A DNA stretch of 64,000 bases from Prostheceraeus crozeri (GCA_907163375.1 CAJQUW010003080.1:434001-498000), one strand, 5' to 3'. Positions 12,927 through 23,959 are shown, counted from the stretch's first letter. Made by a program: numbers and translations. The notes: generated by a model not told the origin, from the letters alone.

Positions 12927-13447
12927 GTGATGAAAAAATAGCTTTCTGCGGATACTAAGATGATTTATTATGATAACCAATATTTCGCCTTGCGGCTTTG
13001 TCAAGATCACAATAAGTAAATCAGAAAGTGGTAAAAGGTGGGCCTATTTAAGCAAACTTTGAGTACAGCTAAAGGAGAAACATTAACTTGAATGAACTCG
13101 AGTTAACGATGCTGCATCGTGGATTGAATAATTCTCAAAAGAGACTCACGTTAGAAGCTATGTACATTCGGCAACATGCAGTCTCGCTGATGAACGGATG
13201 TCAAGGTCTAAATATAGACACTATCATGTAACAAGTTCATTCAAGTTAATGTTTCTCCTTTAGCTGTACTCAAAGTTTGTTTAAATAGGCCCACTTTTTA
13301 CCATTCTCTGCTTTACTTATTGTAACCTTGACAAAGCCGCAAGGCGAAATATTGGTTATCATAATAAATCATTTTAGTATCCGCAGAAGGCTATTTTTTC
13401 ATCACACTTCCATTCCGGATACGAGAATCACCTGATTTACGTGTAAT
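12927..13447 (+). mobile_element. PLE-like inverted-repeat insertion with hammerhead-like loops
   Basis: Two 174-bp arms (about 12926-13099 and 13233-13406) are inverted copies of each other around a 133-bp spacer. A tail of about 41 bp extends beyond the right arm, and the whole is bracketed by CAAACAATT at 12918-12926 and 13448-13456 (9 bp, so moderate support). Each arm contains a hammerhead-like motif with GCCGCAAGGCGAAATATT. The head-to-head arrangement with a one-sided tail matches the PLE pair at 30.7-31.9 kb. No coding sequence remains. Confidence 0.6.
13322..13360 (+). ncRNA. Hammerhead-like motif, variant core U3/A8
   Basis: Order: stem I 5' strand TAACC; core TTGACAA; stem II GCC-GCAA-GGC (GNRA loop); GAA; palindromic stem III ATAT; T at the cleavage position; then GGTTA, which pairs perfectly with TAACC. 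Against the consensus CUGANGA the core has U at position 3 and A at position 8. These two positions pair with each other in the folded ribozyme, so the change is compensatory. The inverted copy lies at about 12970-13012 on the minus strand. Activity is untested. Confidence 0.5.
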
Positions 13448-13789
13448 CAAACAATTTCTTTAACTGCGATTTTACGTCAATATATTAATAAGAATGGATC
13501 CAATAGCAGGGAAAAAATTCATAGATCAAGTTATAAAACACCAGCTAGACATGTCGTTGAGAATTCATAATGCATCAATTACTTCATTCATTTATTAATT
13601 CATTAATTTCAGAAGAGCTTTAATCATGACAGTATTATCATACACATTAGAATATTCACAATGGCGGAGATGCGGTGGAGGTGACACGTGAAGCCATAGA
13701 AATTGAATCAATCAATGCATTCCACACATTGACCACGTCTATCTGGAAAACGATTGTGCCAATGAGAACACATTTTGTATAAGCCGACA

Positions 13790-14310
13790 CACAGAATTAG
13801 ATCGGTCATCTCTTCTTCTGCTTTACTAGAAAGAAAGCATTGGAACATGTAACGCTAATGAAATGGCACAATCTGCTGACATAGTACCATAGAAATCGAA
13901 CAATGAACAGCCAGCTCAACATTAAACACGTCACATTGTGCAAAGTTTCAGTGACTCTTATCAACCGGATCAAACAGCAAAGAGACACAGTCGATGTGAA
14001 GTTCTACAGAGAAGTTTGTGAACGTTTTTTCGTCCGCCTGCTAACTTTTTAAATAATGATCGGACGGCCCAACATCATCGACAAAAATTTTGCACAATGA
14101 TCTGAATTCTTCGAATCTGAAGGAGTCGTGGCGATCGGAGCATTTTGAAGGAATTCGGAGCAATCCGCAAGCGACATACGACTACTTTTCCTATCTCTGT
14201 AAGACATTGAAAAATTCTTTTGCCCACTCAGTAAGTTCCTGCATGTGTCATCGCTTTGAATCAGTTTGCACTTCTAGCAAAGTGATACGCTTAAACAATC
14301 TAATTCTGTG
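13790..14310 (+). mobile_element. hAT-like MITE, family 2 copy 1 (about 520 bp)
   Basis: Starts CACAGAATTAGA and ends TCTAATTCTGTG. Internal landmarks shared with the copies at 35334, 37990, 49235 and 50719 include GGAACATGTAACG, CAGTCGATGTGAAGTTCTAC, TCGTCCGCCTGCTAACTTTT and TTTGCACTTCTAGCAAAGTG. The flanks of this copy do not match each other convincingly. It encodes no transposase; frames at 13806-13988 (minus) and 14090-14338 (plus) recur in the other copies only because the DNA does. Confidence 0.8.
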
Positions 14311-15725
14311 GCGCACCCACAGTAAGAAACAACCTTAATGATTATTTCGCAACAGTTCCTGAAGTTTAGTGGAGAAATACTAAATACATGCGTTCTGGAC
14401 CAATAAAAGTTTGACAAAAGTTCATTTGAAAGTAAATTTTCAAATGAAATTAAGATACACCAACCCGATCGTCTGGTATCCTTTCTTTTTGGATGCGTCT
14501 CAATATTTGTGGAACCCTGGTTTAGAGAAGATGATATAGTACCATCGCCGCATTTCAAGGAATGTTGAACATTTCGGTAATCAGAAGACTTCAGTACACG
14601 GAAGCTGCCTTAATCCTGATGCAGATACGGCTTTGGATCTTGAATAGAACAAAACTCATGTCAGTACACCGCTAACAAAATGACAGTGATTTAATATGTT
14701 CCATGACGTCTGACAGTGATCTATGTTTGAGCCCTCTTCCTACCCGCGATAAACAACAACAGCAATTCCAAAGAAAAATCATGTCAGAGATCATTGATTA
14801 ATTGCTTCATGTGTTGAACGCATTGACATCCGGGGAGCGATGAAAATGCTTGCAACGAAATATTGAAGTCTTTCATTCGAAAACGCAAAAATGATCGTTT
14901 TTCATGATCGAATGTTCAAAATACAGGGCTTCTGAAGTTTGTGACAATTCGCAATTCAAAGTTGAATAGAAATATACTTTTCAGAGAATTAAGTAAGGAA
15001 TCCTATTCGCATCATTGAGTTTGCATCAAAGAACGACGATTTTTGACGACTTTAGCTCATTAATCACCTGATGGATTCACTGAATTAATATGTAACAGAC
15101 GAAACCATCATGGGCTTCTGCAGCATTAACAACTCGACAGATGTACGTCCGCGGTTTACTCAGAAGATAAGTTTCCCTGTCTTATATCTCCACTTACATG
15201 GTTCTGCATCGAAACAATGCTTTAGTGTGTGATTGTCGTACGTATTATGAACCATCACAGAGATGACATATCTCAATAGTGATGGTCACGCAAGAGCTAG
15301 ACACAAGCAGCAAGAAGACCAATTTTCCATTCAACGCAATGCAAATTCAAGTCTGAATTCCGACGAACCAGCAGGTGGACACACTACATAAAACATATAC
15401 AGTCGGTAAATTTAAATCGTAATGAGTCGAACGTTGGGAGCAATATTTCCATTTGACAAATTTATCATGAAGAGAAATTGAATCCAAGATAACGGTATGT
15501 AAGTTTCACATGAGCTACGATACGACCTACTTCTGCAATGCGCTCGCTTAGCCAATAACGGAAGCCACAGAGAGACGAGTCTGTGCATTAATAATCTCTA
15601 TCGCTTGCTACCACTGCAAACTATGTGTCCGTTCTAGACTAATCTGCTCGAAAATCAGTCTGTCTCTGTGGTTAGGACACTCTGCTGCAGGGATTCGCAA
15701 TCTTCTCGCAGAAGCTATGAAAAAT
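14311..15725. other. No gene recognised
   Basis: No domain, RNA or transposon end identified. Frames are short. Confidence 0.5.
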
Positions 15726-15808
15726 GCCGCAACTTCCATGCATTGGATGCCCCCATGGAAACAACCCATTGGATGCATTGCATGTGTTGGGAAATGGGTT
15801 GTTGCGGT
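15726..15808. repeat. Imperfect hairpin in a GC-richer patch
   Basis: GCCGCAAC pairs with GTTGCGGT and, inside it, AACAACCCATT (15760-15770) pairs exactly with AATGGGTTGTT (15793-15803). The loop contains the direct repeat CATTGGATGC. The surrounding 15600-15900 is GC-richer than its neighbours, with open frames of 62-67 codons on both strands that I do not recognise. Confidence 0.4.
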
Positions 15809-16683
15809 CAAGGAAGGAGGTCATGATATAGACCATCTTGCACGTTCCGAACGTCCTGAATCACCCTATGATCCGTTGAACGTGAATTTGGTTTCTCGCA
15901 GTTGAAGGAAGATCGACGACAGTTACACGATGATATTGCCCAAGAAACAGGCCTTTTCCATGTCAGTTCCTACAAAATTTTACCTTGACCATGAATGAGC
16001 ATAGTTTAATCTGATTGCATTATTTGGAATTAAAGTCTGCATGTCCATAAGCCTTTATCACTATTAAGTTGCAACTTTCATTTGATGCTTTAATTAAATG
16101 CTAATGTATTTGCGACTGAAGGTATGCACTGTAGACCAATTTAGTTCTCCTTTGATGAAAATTAAAGTAAATGGAACAACAGAAAGTTTGGAATTTGCTG
16201 GATATTGTGCTGTGTTGCTTAATTCTGCATGATCGACAGGCATGCGAATTACGTTCCAACAAGGGAGAGCGATTAGTTCTTTATAGGGCTCCGTATCATT
16301 TCACATATTCTCATTTCGCATAACTCTTTGTTGTGCAATTTAATCTTATGTAATCATCTAATCCGTCGATGTGTATCAAATGGCATAACACAGATATATC
16401 ATTTCGCATAATTTCATCATCTTCGAAAAACTTGTAACTTGTTCTTTGTAACTATTGTAAGCTATTGTCAACACCTTTATCTGTTTAATTAAGCCATTGT
16501 TAACACCTAATCTGTTTAGGAGTGAGAATTGAATAGAAATGGAAATTGGAGTGATAGCTGAAGTATCAAATACCAATTTCTGACAATTGGCTTGCGAATG
16601 ACCACGGGATAACCGTTCATAATGTATAAATAAATAAATTCCGTTCATAACGGAAGGCATATATTTTTCATTGCTGTGATTTT

Positions 16684-16932
16684 ATGATGAAGACTAACAT
16701 ATATAACATATATAAACTAATAGAGTTGCTACAAACAAAGCAACAAGAAGTGGAGCACAAACTTCGTCTGCTGCAATCTGGAGGGTTAAATCCACCTCAA
16801 AAGCAGAAATACAGGGATGTAACTGACCGACTCGTGAGACTGAAAACACGTTTGCAGAACAGAGAAATTGCTGTGTACGACTATGCTGGTGCAGTTGCTG
16901 GTGCGTTGAAACAAGGTGTGATAAGAGGGTGA
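16684..16932 (+). CDS. Small helical protein, unrecognised (82 aa)
   Basis: An uninterrupted 82-codon frame starting MMKTNIYNIYKLIELL. Residues about 10-65 are rich in Leu, Gln, Lys and Glu in a spacing that suggests an amphipathic helix or coiled coil (KLIELLQTKQQEVEHKLRLL), then a Gly/Asn/Pro break, then a second helical stretch (DRLVRLKTRLQNREIAVYDY), ending in GAVAGALKQGVIRG. It lies inside an inverted-repeat element, so it may be an element-borne accessory protein or an exon remnant. I recognise no family. The composition looks more protein-like than the surrounding chance frames, but a frame of this length can arise by chance. Confidence 0.3.
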   Translation: MMKTNIYNIYKLIELLQTKQQEVEHKLRLLQSGGLNPPQKQKYRDVTDRLVRLKTRLQNREIAVYDYAGAVAGALKQGVIRG

Positions 16933-17102
16933 TTTTCATGAATACAATATTTCAAATGTTTCATCTTGCGGTTTTGATTCATAATAACTGGGCTCATAAC
17001 ACAATTATCGATTATCTATATTTAATAGGCCTTTATTATAATATACAGGCCTTTATTATATTTATGCGAAATGAAACTACAAGTAATGATGCAACGGAAG
17101 AT

Positions 17103-17177
17103 ATGCGAAATGAGACTATGCGAAATGAGATTATGCGAAATGAGACTATGCGAAATGAGATTATGTGAAATGAGACG
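17103..17177 (+). repeat. 15-bp tandem repeat, five copies alternating C/T
   Basis: Five units of ATGCGAAATGAGA(C/T)T follow head to tail; the fourteenth base alternates C, T, C, T, C, which makes a 30-bp higher-order period. A sixth, isolated unit lies near 17063. Confidence 0.75.
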
Positions 17178-17188
17178 ACACCCTTTAT

Positions 17189-19562
17189 AGAAATCTACGG
17201 CTGTTGCATTAACTGATGTTAAACACGTGTAACTTTATGTTCCATTGCAACACATATCGTTTATTGAAAATGTGTTGCACATTGTAAAGTCTGGCAGTCA
17301 AAGATGATGACGAATGTGATATAACCTGCTGTTCTGAGTTCGCCTGTCTGGAGTTCCGAGCTCGTCTATGATGGAAATGTTCATCCCATCTTTGTGGTAC
17401 TTGTAATTAATCATCGTAGGAGACGGCATCAGAGTGAGTGTGTAGTTCATACTAGGAACTGCTGACTGAAATATTCGTAAAATTCAATATGGCGCCGTAT
17501 TAAAAACCATGGCCTAATACTTATATAGGTCTATATATTATCAATGAAGATAGAGCTACAATTTGTCTAACATCGGTTTATCGATAAAGTGTAATTTCGT
17601 CTTTCAACCACACACACTTAGACTCATTAAACATGCCCGTGCCATTCAAACCTTCAATTCCCTAGACATCCAGCAACCGTGATAAACATGGACACTTCGA
17701 TTTCTATTGGATTTCAACAGAATGGTCTTGGTTGATGAAACGTGTCCTCCAATCACCTAAGTCACGGAAAAACAGTCGAATGAATTGCAAGTCAAGAATT
17801 GCAACTCAGACAGAATGACAGGAAAAAGTAACATGCAAGCATTATATTGGAGACTCCCTGATTTCTCAATGCTCCTTAATTGCTTCTGCTTCGCCGTGGT
17901 TACAACTGTCTCAGCTGTCTTCAATTTTGAAATTAAGACAATTCTATAGTCAATTTAGACATTTATCGATTACAAAAATTAACTCAGTAACTATAAAAGT
18001 GTTAAGTTGGTGTCAAAACTTCAATATTTCATGAAAGTTCATGATCTTAATATTCCTTCTGTCTTAGGTTTCATCATTAAATGTGACAGTTTCTGTTGAT
18101 GTTTGTCATAGATAAAATCACTGAAGACATAATTATTAAGTAGATATTTTAGGTCATTACTAGAGATATCAAGTCAATCGATTTTGACGAATTCAAGTGG
18201 TCTTAGGGATTCCGCTTCCACAATAGCAAACGAATGAAGAAGGCATCAGTATCAAACCATTATTCAATTATTATAATATTATTATGTGAAAACTGAATTT
18301 TATGCCATACATTTTTTATAGAGCAAATGGAAAGATTTAGAAATTCTTAATGGTCCTATTTTATTTGCCATGACGCCAACTTCTGAAGGCAAAAAGGAAT
18401 CAAAGTTGAATTTGTCACATTAAAATTACGTCCTCACTTGTAAACTTTGTGAAAAACCTGTTGTGGTCGTGGTATTATTGAGCGTTGTTTAGTGAATTTT
18501 TCAACAGCTGTCCCTGAAAGCGATATCTTGTAATATTATAAGGACATTTTTTCTACCAGCCGGAAAGCATTTCAATGTTAAAATGGCATCGAGTGACATC
18601 GAAAAGAGCATCAAGATGAAACCAGATTTCCCTAGAGAGAATTGCGGTAATGTTCTTAAAGTGCACAATATGAGAAAGATTGAAGATAAAGTTTACTTGT
18701 TTATTTGCGTGATGAACTGAATTTTTCCTAGACAAAATGCAAAAGAATGTTAAAGGTCGCTGTCTTAAAGGTTAAATCACTTTACTTTGATTTATGTAAA
18801 TAAAAAGAGCTCGATCACCAACTTTGAGGATTTGGTTCCGTTATGCATAATTAGAATCATTAAAAGCAGCGTTGTTTCGAGATGCTGCACTTTATAGAAA
18901 ATTCTATCACCTTTTGATACCGCATAACACAAAACTTTTATGTCTTTGTTGATGAGCATTGAATTTGCAGTGATTGGAAATAGTTTGATTGCTGGCATAC
19001 ATTTTTGATAAGCGTTCTCGTAGTTATGGAAGATTTAATTCATGCAAGGAATGCGTCAATCAGTCTTTGCGATTTTATGGTCGTTAAGTTTATCGTTCAA
19101 CATAACCGAAGTGATTAAAACAACATAATATAACTTTTTATTGATACTTCTCTTTTCACACTATAAAGCAGAAATTGGCGCGGCGAAATTGCAGTTTGAA
19201 AACGGTCAAACTCCAAAATTTCTAGATGCTTAACAGTCCAAAGCTGCCGCATCATTGTGCGCATCAACCTAGCTATTGGAAGATGAAAATTGTTAAGTAC
19301 GTGTATAAGAGCTTACGACATGTCTAACCCCGCGGTGGAAGATTTTCCTTTAATAAACCACTGTAATGTATATGCAAAATGTTTATTCTACATTTCAAAG
19401 CAACTTTAAAGTCATTACTACGAAATAATTATAAGTAGTATTTGCACAACATTTGAATTTCTAATACTGTGGTCTATCACTGTGCTATAATAGAAATCAC
19501 GATGTGATTCGTAGACTTATATTCACTAAATAATGCAGATGCAGTCCGCTGTTTGCTGGCGG
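17189..19562. other. No gene recognised
   Basis: AT-rich. A segment at about 19420-19510 (AAGTAGTATTTGCACAACAT) resembles 61605-61690, probably a diverged dispersed repeat. Nothing else identified. Confidence 0.5.
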
Positions 19563-19760
19563 TTGTTAACACTGATCAATAACGCTGAAGCAAGAACATG
19601 ATTGATTTAATTAAACAATTGCGTAATTCAATACCATTATGGGTGACTTTACATTTATTTAACACAAGACAAAGAAATTAATTAAATACCTTTAGCAAAT
19701 ACGACATTCCGTTATATTCAGCAGAGTGATTAATTTTTGGCTGATGCTCTTTTATCATTA
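19563..19760 (-). repeat. 198-bp inverted repeat, left copy
   Basis: Matches the reverse complement of 24930-25127 with about four differences in 198 positions. It begins TTGTTAACACTGATCAATAA. On the minus strand its inner end is coding-like and resembles the C-terminal end of the GIY-YIG protein on the other side (NHSAEYNGMSYLLKVFN), followed by an AT-rich 3' untranslated region. It therefore looks like a 5'-truncated inverted copy of the 3' end of a retroelement, rather than the terminal repeat of a DNA transposon. Confidence 0.85.
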
Positions 19761-20100
19761 TGTATGAGTAATGTATGCTCTCGTATGAGTACTCATACAA
19801 GTAATGATTCTGATGATGCTATATATACAGTCATACCGTACATTAGAAAAACGTCTCAAAAGATTATTTATTCCCTTTATTTCTTCAACAAATGACATGA
19901 AATGCTACATCAAGACCTTTTCACAAAAACGGTTGCGATTTAAAATAGTAACAAAAACCTCCACTACATAAAGATCCCTATCGCAACGAGAGACATGAAA
20001 CATAGCAAGAGTTTTTAGTAAAATATGACGTCACAAACCTTAGAAATGAACAAGATTATGACGTTATGGGATCAGAGAAACGTTTGTCTTGTGAAATAGT

Positions 20101-20629
20101 TTAATAAAAACGTCTGAGAGCAGTTGGAATACGTAAGTATCTTGAGGTAGAAGGCTTTCCTCGGGACGGTCCATCCGCTGGATTAATCTGTGTCGGCACG
20201 TAAACCAATCGGAGTCCCTTCTTCAGTAGTGCAATTTTTACCGGTAGCAAAAACGAAGAACGTTTGGCAAATGACAGAAGACCAATAACGTCCGTAGCGA
20301 TGACATCTCCTGGCGATGCCGCAAATGCCGCCAGCAGTAATGAGAGAGTTTCTGAATGGAATTGATGTATTTCAGGGTGTTGCCAGATCCAGGCGTTATT
20401 ACCTTGTAGGATAGCGGATGTTGTCGGCGTAGCATCGACAAACCATGTCCTATTAACCTTACCAGGAAGAAGAACGGGTTGTTTACAAGCGTACTCCAAC
20501 AGAAGGCGGTGCCGGAACAGGAGCCTGGCAGACCATCTCAACAAGGCATATGCCGGTGCCACAGCATATAAGAGGAAAGCAAAATATCCCTTGAGATGTT
20601 TATCATGAGGATTTTGAATGAGCTGTTGA
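20101..20629 (-). mobile_element. Fossil RNase H fragment, hepadnavirus-like retroelement
   Basis: A fossil piece of a retroelement polymerase. Visible motifs include YALLRW, then FVDATPT, a central SETLSLLLAAF block, ATD, and VYVPTQINPADGPSRG near the end. The order resembles the RNase H domain of hepadnaviruses and their relatives; NPAD..SRG-type endings also occur in BEL/Pao and DIRS-like elements, so the family is not settled. It is on the same strand as the RT fragment at 24150-24575 and is separated from it by a LINE insertion. The element is broken and incomplete. The 98%-identical repeats around it suggest a fairly recent origin of the locus. Confidence 0.6.
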
Positions 20630-20633
20630 AAGA

Positions 20634-21446
20634 ATGGTTCTCAGGACTTCATTGGTGGAACTCATTTTATCATCATTTTGTCTTTTCATCATGCCGGCAA
20701 CTGGTACCCCTGTTCGTAGAGAGACTCGCTCAAATTCCACAAGCAGTTCTAACTCAGTTGGTATCCATGATATGAAAAGATTGTTGGATGATTTTAAGCA
20801 ACAGATGCTAGCTTCTCTACAATCTGAAATTCAGAAAATCTCAGTTGTTCTCGAAACTGTGAACACTCGAATGATGAACATTGAATCCGAGTTGAATAAA
20901 TTTCAAGAAACTGCTCGTCGACACGAAGTGGAGCTAGATTCAATCAAATCCAATATGAGCAACATGATGAGCAACATGTCTCAAACCTTTTTACAAGAGA
21001 TGGATGAAAGAATGTTCCGAATGAATAATGTAATTGTTTCGGGTATACATGAATCCAATGGCTCGATTGATGAGAGACTTGCTCATGATAATGCCCAAAT
21101 CGATAAACTGCTGGAAGAACTAGAAGTGAAAAATGTGCTGAAATTAGACATCGTGCGGGTACAACGTCTTGGTCGTCCTAATAGCGGCAAACCGAGGTTG
21201 TTGCGTATCATATTCAAAGATGCTCATTCAAAATTGTTGCTTTTGCAACGAGCAAAGTCTTTGAGAAATTCGTATGATTTTAAAGGCATCTTTATAAATC
21301 CTGACCGAACACGATTTCAAATTATGGAGCATCGGAAATTACGTGACGAATTAGCCGACCGCAATAAGCAGGGTGAGAACGTTGTTCTGTATAGAGGACG
21401 TATAGTGGCTAGATCTTCAAGTGCAAATGATCGAAATTTTCTGTAA
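20634..21446 (+). CDS. LINE ORF1 RNA-binding protein
   Basis: A 270-codon intact frame. The second Met, at 20691 (MPATGTPVRRETRSNS), is a likelier start, because the first 19 residues are hydrophobic and lie against the insertion junction. After a basic, Ser-rich N-terminus a long coiled coil runs roughly from residue 45 to 125 (MKRLLDDFKQQMLASL onward, heptads of Leu, Ile and Met). An RRM-like segment follows, starting RMNNVIVSGIHESNG, then a basic C-terminal region with KPRLLRIIFKD. This is the layout of ORF1 proteins of CR1- and L1-type LINEs, which trimerise and coat the element RNA. ORF2 follows in another frame. Confidence 0.75.
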   Translation: MVLRTSLVELILSSFCLFIMPATGTPVRRETRSNSTSSSNSVGIHDMKRLLDDFKQQMLASLQSEIQKISVVLETVNTRMMNIESELNKFQETARRHEVELDSIKSNMSNMMSNMSQTFLQEMDERMFRMNNVIVSGIHESNGSIDERLAHDNAQIDKLLEELEVKNVLKLDIVRVQRLGRPNSGKPRLLRIIFKDAHSKLLLLQRAKSLRNSYDFKGIFINPDRTRFQIMEHRKLRDELADRNKQGENVVLYRGRIVARSSSANDRNFL

Positions 21447-21517
21447 ATGATCTTAACCCCCCTCAGTGGCATACTTGCTTACCAAGCGTTGTATTACTGA
21501 ATGCACGTTCAATTTTC

Positions 21518-23959
21518 ATGAAAATGGATGAACTTTCGCTATTGGTCTCCTCATTATCTCCAGGTTTTGTCTTTGTTACCGAGTCTTGGCTCAATTCTAG
21601 AATTTCGGATGATCTACTGAGATGTGCTTGGATAAAAGCTGATTTGAATTTCCAAACAGTTAATTGTGGATGTCCTGATACCATTGAGCTTCTCGCCTTC
21701 AAGTCTATATCATTGAATTTGTTTATGGCATGCATGTATGTACCACCCAACTTGAGATCTGATGATTTGAATGCTATTAGTGAATTTATCATCGAAATGT
21801 TGGATAATGAACTGAATACAAATCCGGATCTCAATCTTATTATCTGTGGTGACTTCAATTCATTTGACTCAGTTTCGATTTTTGAGGAACAATTTTCCCT
21901 GACCAATACGGTGAAAGTCCCTACTCGTCAAAACGCTATATTGGACCAGATTTGGATAAGCGAATTATTGAAAGAACGTTTCTATGGTGATGCGTCAATC
22001 GGACCCCCATTGGGTACTTCAGACCACAATACTGTCGTTTTATTTGGGGAATCAAAAAGCATTAACGCGAAACGTATTGTTAAAGTGTGGGACTTCAGAA
22101 AGTCTAACATTGAGGATTTTCTATTTCTTCTTTCGATCACTGATTTCTCCTGTATCTCAGAAGCTGGCTCTGTGGATGACATGTGTGACATGTTCTACCA
22201 TATTTTACACACTGCTATGAGTTTCATCCCGTCAACCTATGTCACATTATCTACCAGTGATAAACCCTGGATCACTCCTACACTCAAGGTTCTGATTAAT
22301 GAGAGATGGCAAGCTTTTCGAAATAAACAGTGGGACAAATACGAGCATTATAAAAAGAAAGTGAAATGTGAAATCATCAAGTCCAAGAAAATATGGTCTC
22401 AGCGTCACATGGAAACAGCCAGGAATGTCTGGAAGGTGGTGAATGAGATACGTGGCAAATCATCTACCAACGTCTTTCACAACCTTAAACAAATATACGG
22501 TAGTGATGAAAATGTCATCAAAGCAATACAGGATGAATTTTCGAAGAATTTTAATTATGAAACCAGTATCCGTCAGCACTGTATCTCTGATGAAAATTGG
22601 TTTTGGAATTCAAGAGTGGCCGATGTGAGGGTAGCGCTATCCCGTGTTTCTTTGAATAAATCAATGGGCTGTGATGGCATTCCGAACCGACTTCTTAAAG
22701 ATGGTGCCGATTGGATTTGTTATCCTTTGTATCACATCTACCAAAAATCCATTGAAACCAGAACCTACCCGGTATGTTGGAAGCGTGCGGATGTTGTGCC
22801 AATCCCTAAGTGCGGTGATCCCAGTGTTAAAGATTTTCGTCCTATTACGATCACCCCCGTGATTAGTAAGATATTTGAAAGACTCGTCCTAAATTCGGTG
22901 ATTTCTGAATTTTCAAATTTATACGGTCCATCTCAGCATGCTTTTCGTAAATTTGGTTCAACAAGCAGTGCTTCGATCCACATCCACGAGGCCGTCACGT
23001 CTTATCTTGATTTGAGCGATACCAGGGCAGTGAGAATAACTTGTCTCGACTTTACGAAGGCTTTTGACAAGTTGAGTCATAACTGTCTTTTGAATCACCT
23101 CCTGGGAAGCAATGTTAACCGAGGCTTCCTAAATTGGCTAAAAAGTTATTTGTGCAAAAGATCTCAGAGGCTAAAGATCAATGGTATGTGCGGACCGAGC
23201 TTTTGCGCGCTTTCTGGCGTGCCTCAAGGCTCAATACTTGGGCCTTCATTATTTGCAGCCTTCATGGGATCTCTCAATGTGCCATCTGACGCATCCATAA
23301 TTCTGTATGCTGATGATGTAACTCTTGTAGAGCGCTTTACATATGTAAATAATCCTAATTATTTATCATATATTCATGACTGGATGTTGGAGCACAAAAT
23401 GACATTAAATTTACAAAAATCGAAACAAATGATTTTACATCGGGGTGAGCCTTTTCACGCTGCTTATGATTGTATCGAGCATGTTAGAGATATCAAGATA
23501 CTTGGTATTTATTGGGATTACGATTTAACTTGGAACACGCATTTCAATAAGATTTTGAAGGTTGCCTCACAACGATTATATGTGATCAGAACTTTGAAGC
23601 CTGTCATTCCTGTGAAACAACTTGTCACTGTGTATCATTTCTTAATTACTAACTTATTACTTTACTGTGCGCCTTTATTTATTTTTCTACCGAGTAGCAT
23701 TGAAGCTAAACTGCAAAGATTTCAGAAACGAATTTCACCATCTGCGGTAAATCGTGTGATTGTGACAATTTTCCTTTGCTTGCACATGTTCGAAAGAAAA
23801 GTGCTATTAAATTTTTCAACAGCCGTGAAAGTCATACCGACCATCCACTTCATCTGTCAATTCCTCCTCGTTTACCAAGAAGTGGTCATTTGTGTATCCC
23901 AAGTGTTAGAACATCTAGAAGACTTCATTCATTCATTCCTTGGATGTGTGTTCTCCTAA
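21518..23959 (+). CDS. LINE ORF2 endonuclease-reverse transcriptase, late frameshift
   Basis: Apurinic-type endonuclease: VTESWL, YVPP, GDFN (about residue 111), ILDQIW, LGTSDHNTV (about 168). The first conserved block, LLNARSI, lies in frame just before the listed Met, so translation probably starts upstream, near the end of ORF1. About 25 residues usually present between the TESWL and YVPP blocks seem absent (ISDDLLR runs directly into AWIKADL). Reverse transcriptase: NKSMGCDGIP (379), DFRPIT, LDFTKAFDKL (about 509), GVPQGSILGP (about 566), LYADD (about 595). From about 23740 the true C-terminus continues in another frame (23776-23985: HVRKKSAIKFFNSR to RLHSFIPWMCVLL), so one small frameshift has occurred. 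Confidence 0.85.
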   Translation: MKMDELSLLVSSLSPGFVFVTESWLNSRISDDLLRCAWIKADLNFQTVNCGCPDTIELLAFKSISLNLFMACMYVPPNLRSDDLNAISEFIIEMLDNELNTNPDLNLIICGDFNSFDSVSIFEEQFSLTNTVKVPTRQNAILDQIWISELLKERFYGDASIGPPLGTSDHNTVVLFGESKSINAKRIVKVWDFRKSNIEDFLFLLSITDFSCISEAGSVDDMCDMFYHILHTAMSFIPSTYVTLSTSDKPWITPTLKVLINERWQAFRNKQWDKYEHYKKKVKCEIIKSKKIWSQRHMETARNVWKVVNEIRGKSSTNVFHNLKQIYGSDENVIKAIQDEFSKNFNYETSIRQHCISDENWFWNSRVADVRVALSRVSLNKSMGCDGIPNRLLKDGADWICYPLYHIYQKSIETRTYPVCWKRADVVPIPKCGDPSVKDFRPITITPVISKIFERLVLNSVISEFSNLYGPSQHAFRKFGSTSSASIHIHEAVTSYLDLSDTRAVRITCLDFTKAFDKLSHNCLLNHLLGSNVNRGFLNWLKSYLCKRSQRLKINGMCGPSFCALSGVPQGSILGPSLFAAFMGSLNVPSDASIILYADDVTLVERFTYVNNPNYLSYIHDWMLEHKMTLNLQKSKQMILHRGEPFHAAYDCIEHVRDIKILGIYWDYDLTWNTHFNKILKVASQRLYVIRTLKPVIPVKQLVTVYHFLITNLLLYCAPLFIFLPSSIEAKLQRFQKRISPSAVNRVIVTIFLCLHMFERKVLLNFSTAVKVIPTIHFICQFLLVYQEVVICVSQVLEHLEDFIHSFLGCVFS

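Larger units (their letters stand above)
16283..17188. mobile_element. Unclassified DNA element with subterminal CATTTCGCATA repeats
   Basis: The left end reads ATAGGGCTCCGTATCATTTC and the right end, reverse-complemented, reads TAAAGGGTGTCGTCTCATTTC, so the termini are inverted repeats beginning GGG. Inside each end the motif TCATTTCGCATA is repeated: dispersed on the left (about 16300-16410) and as a tight tandem array on the right (17103-17177). One small open frame (16684-16932) sits in the middle. I could not define the target duplication, so the superfamily stays open. Confidence 0.5.

Noticed and set aside
17063-17168. MRNETMRNEIM repeat peptide
   Set aside because: Product of translating a 15-bp satellite; no independent support for a gene.
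21463-21906. 147-codon frame antisense to the LINE endonuclease
   Set aside because: Shadow of ORF2; the sense frame has the conserved motifs.
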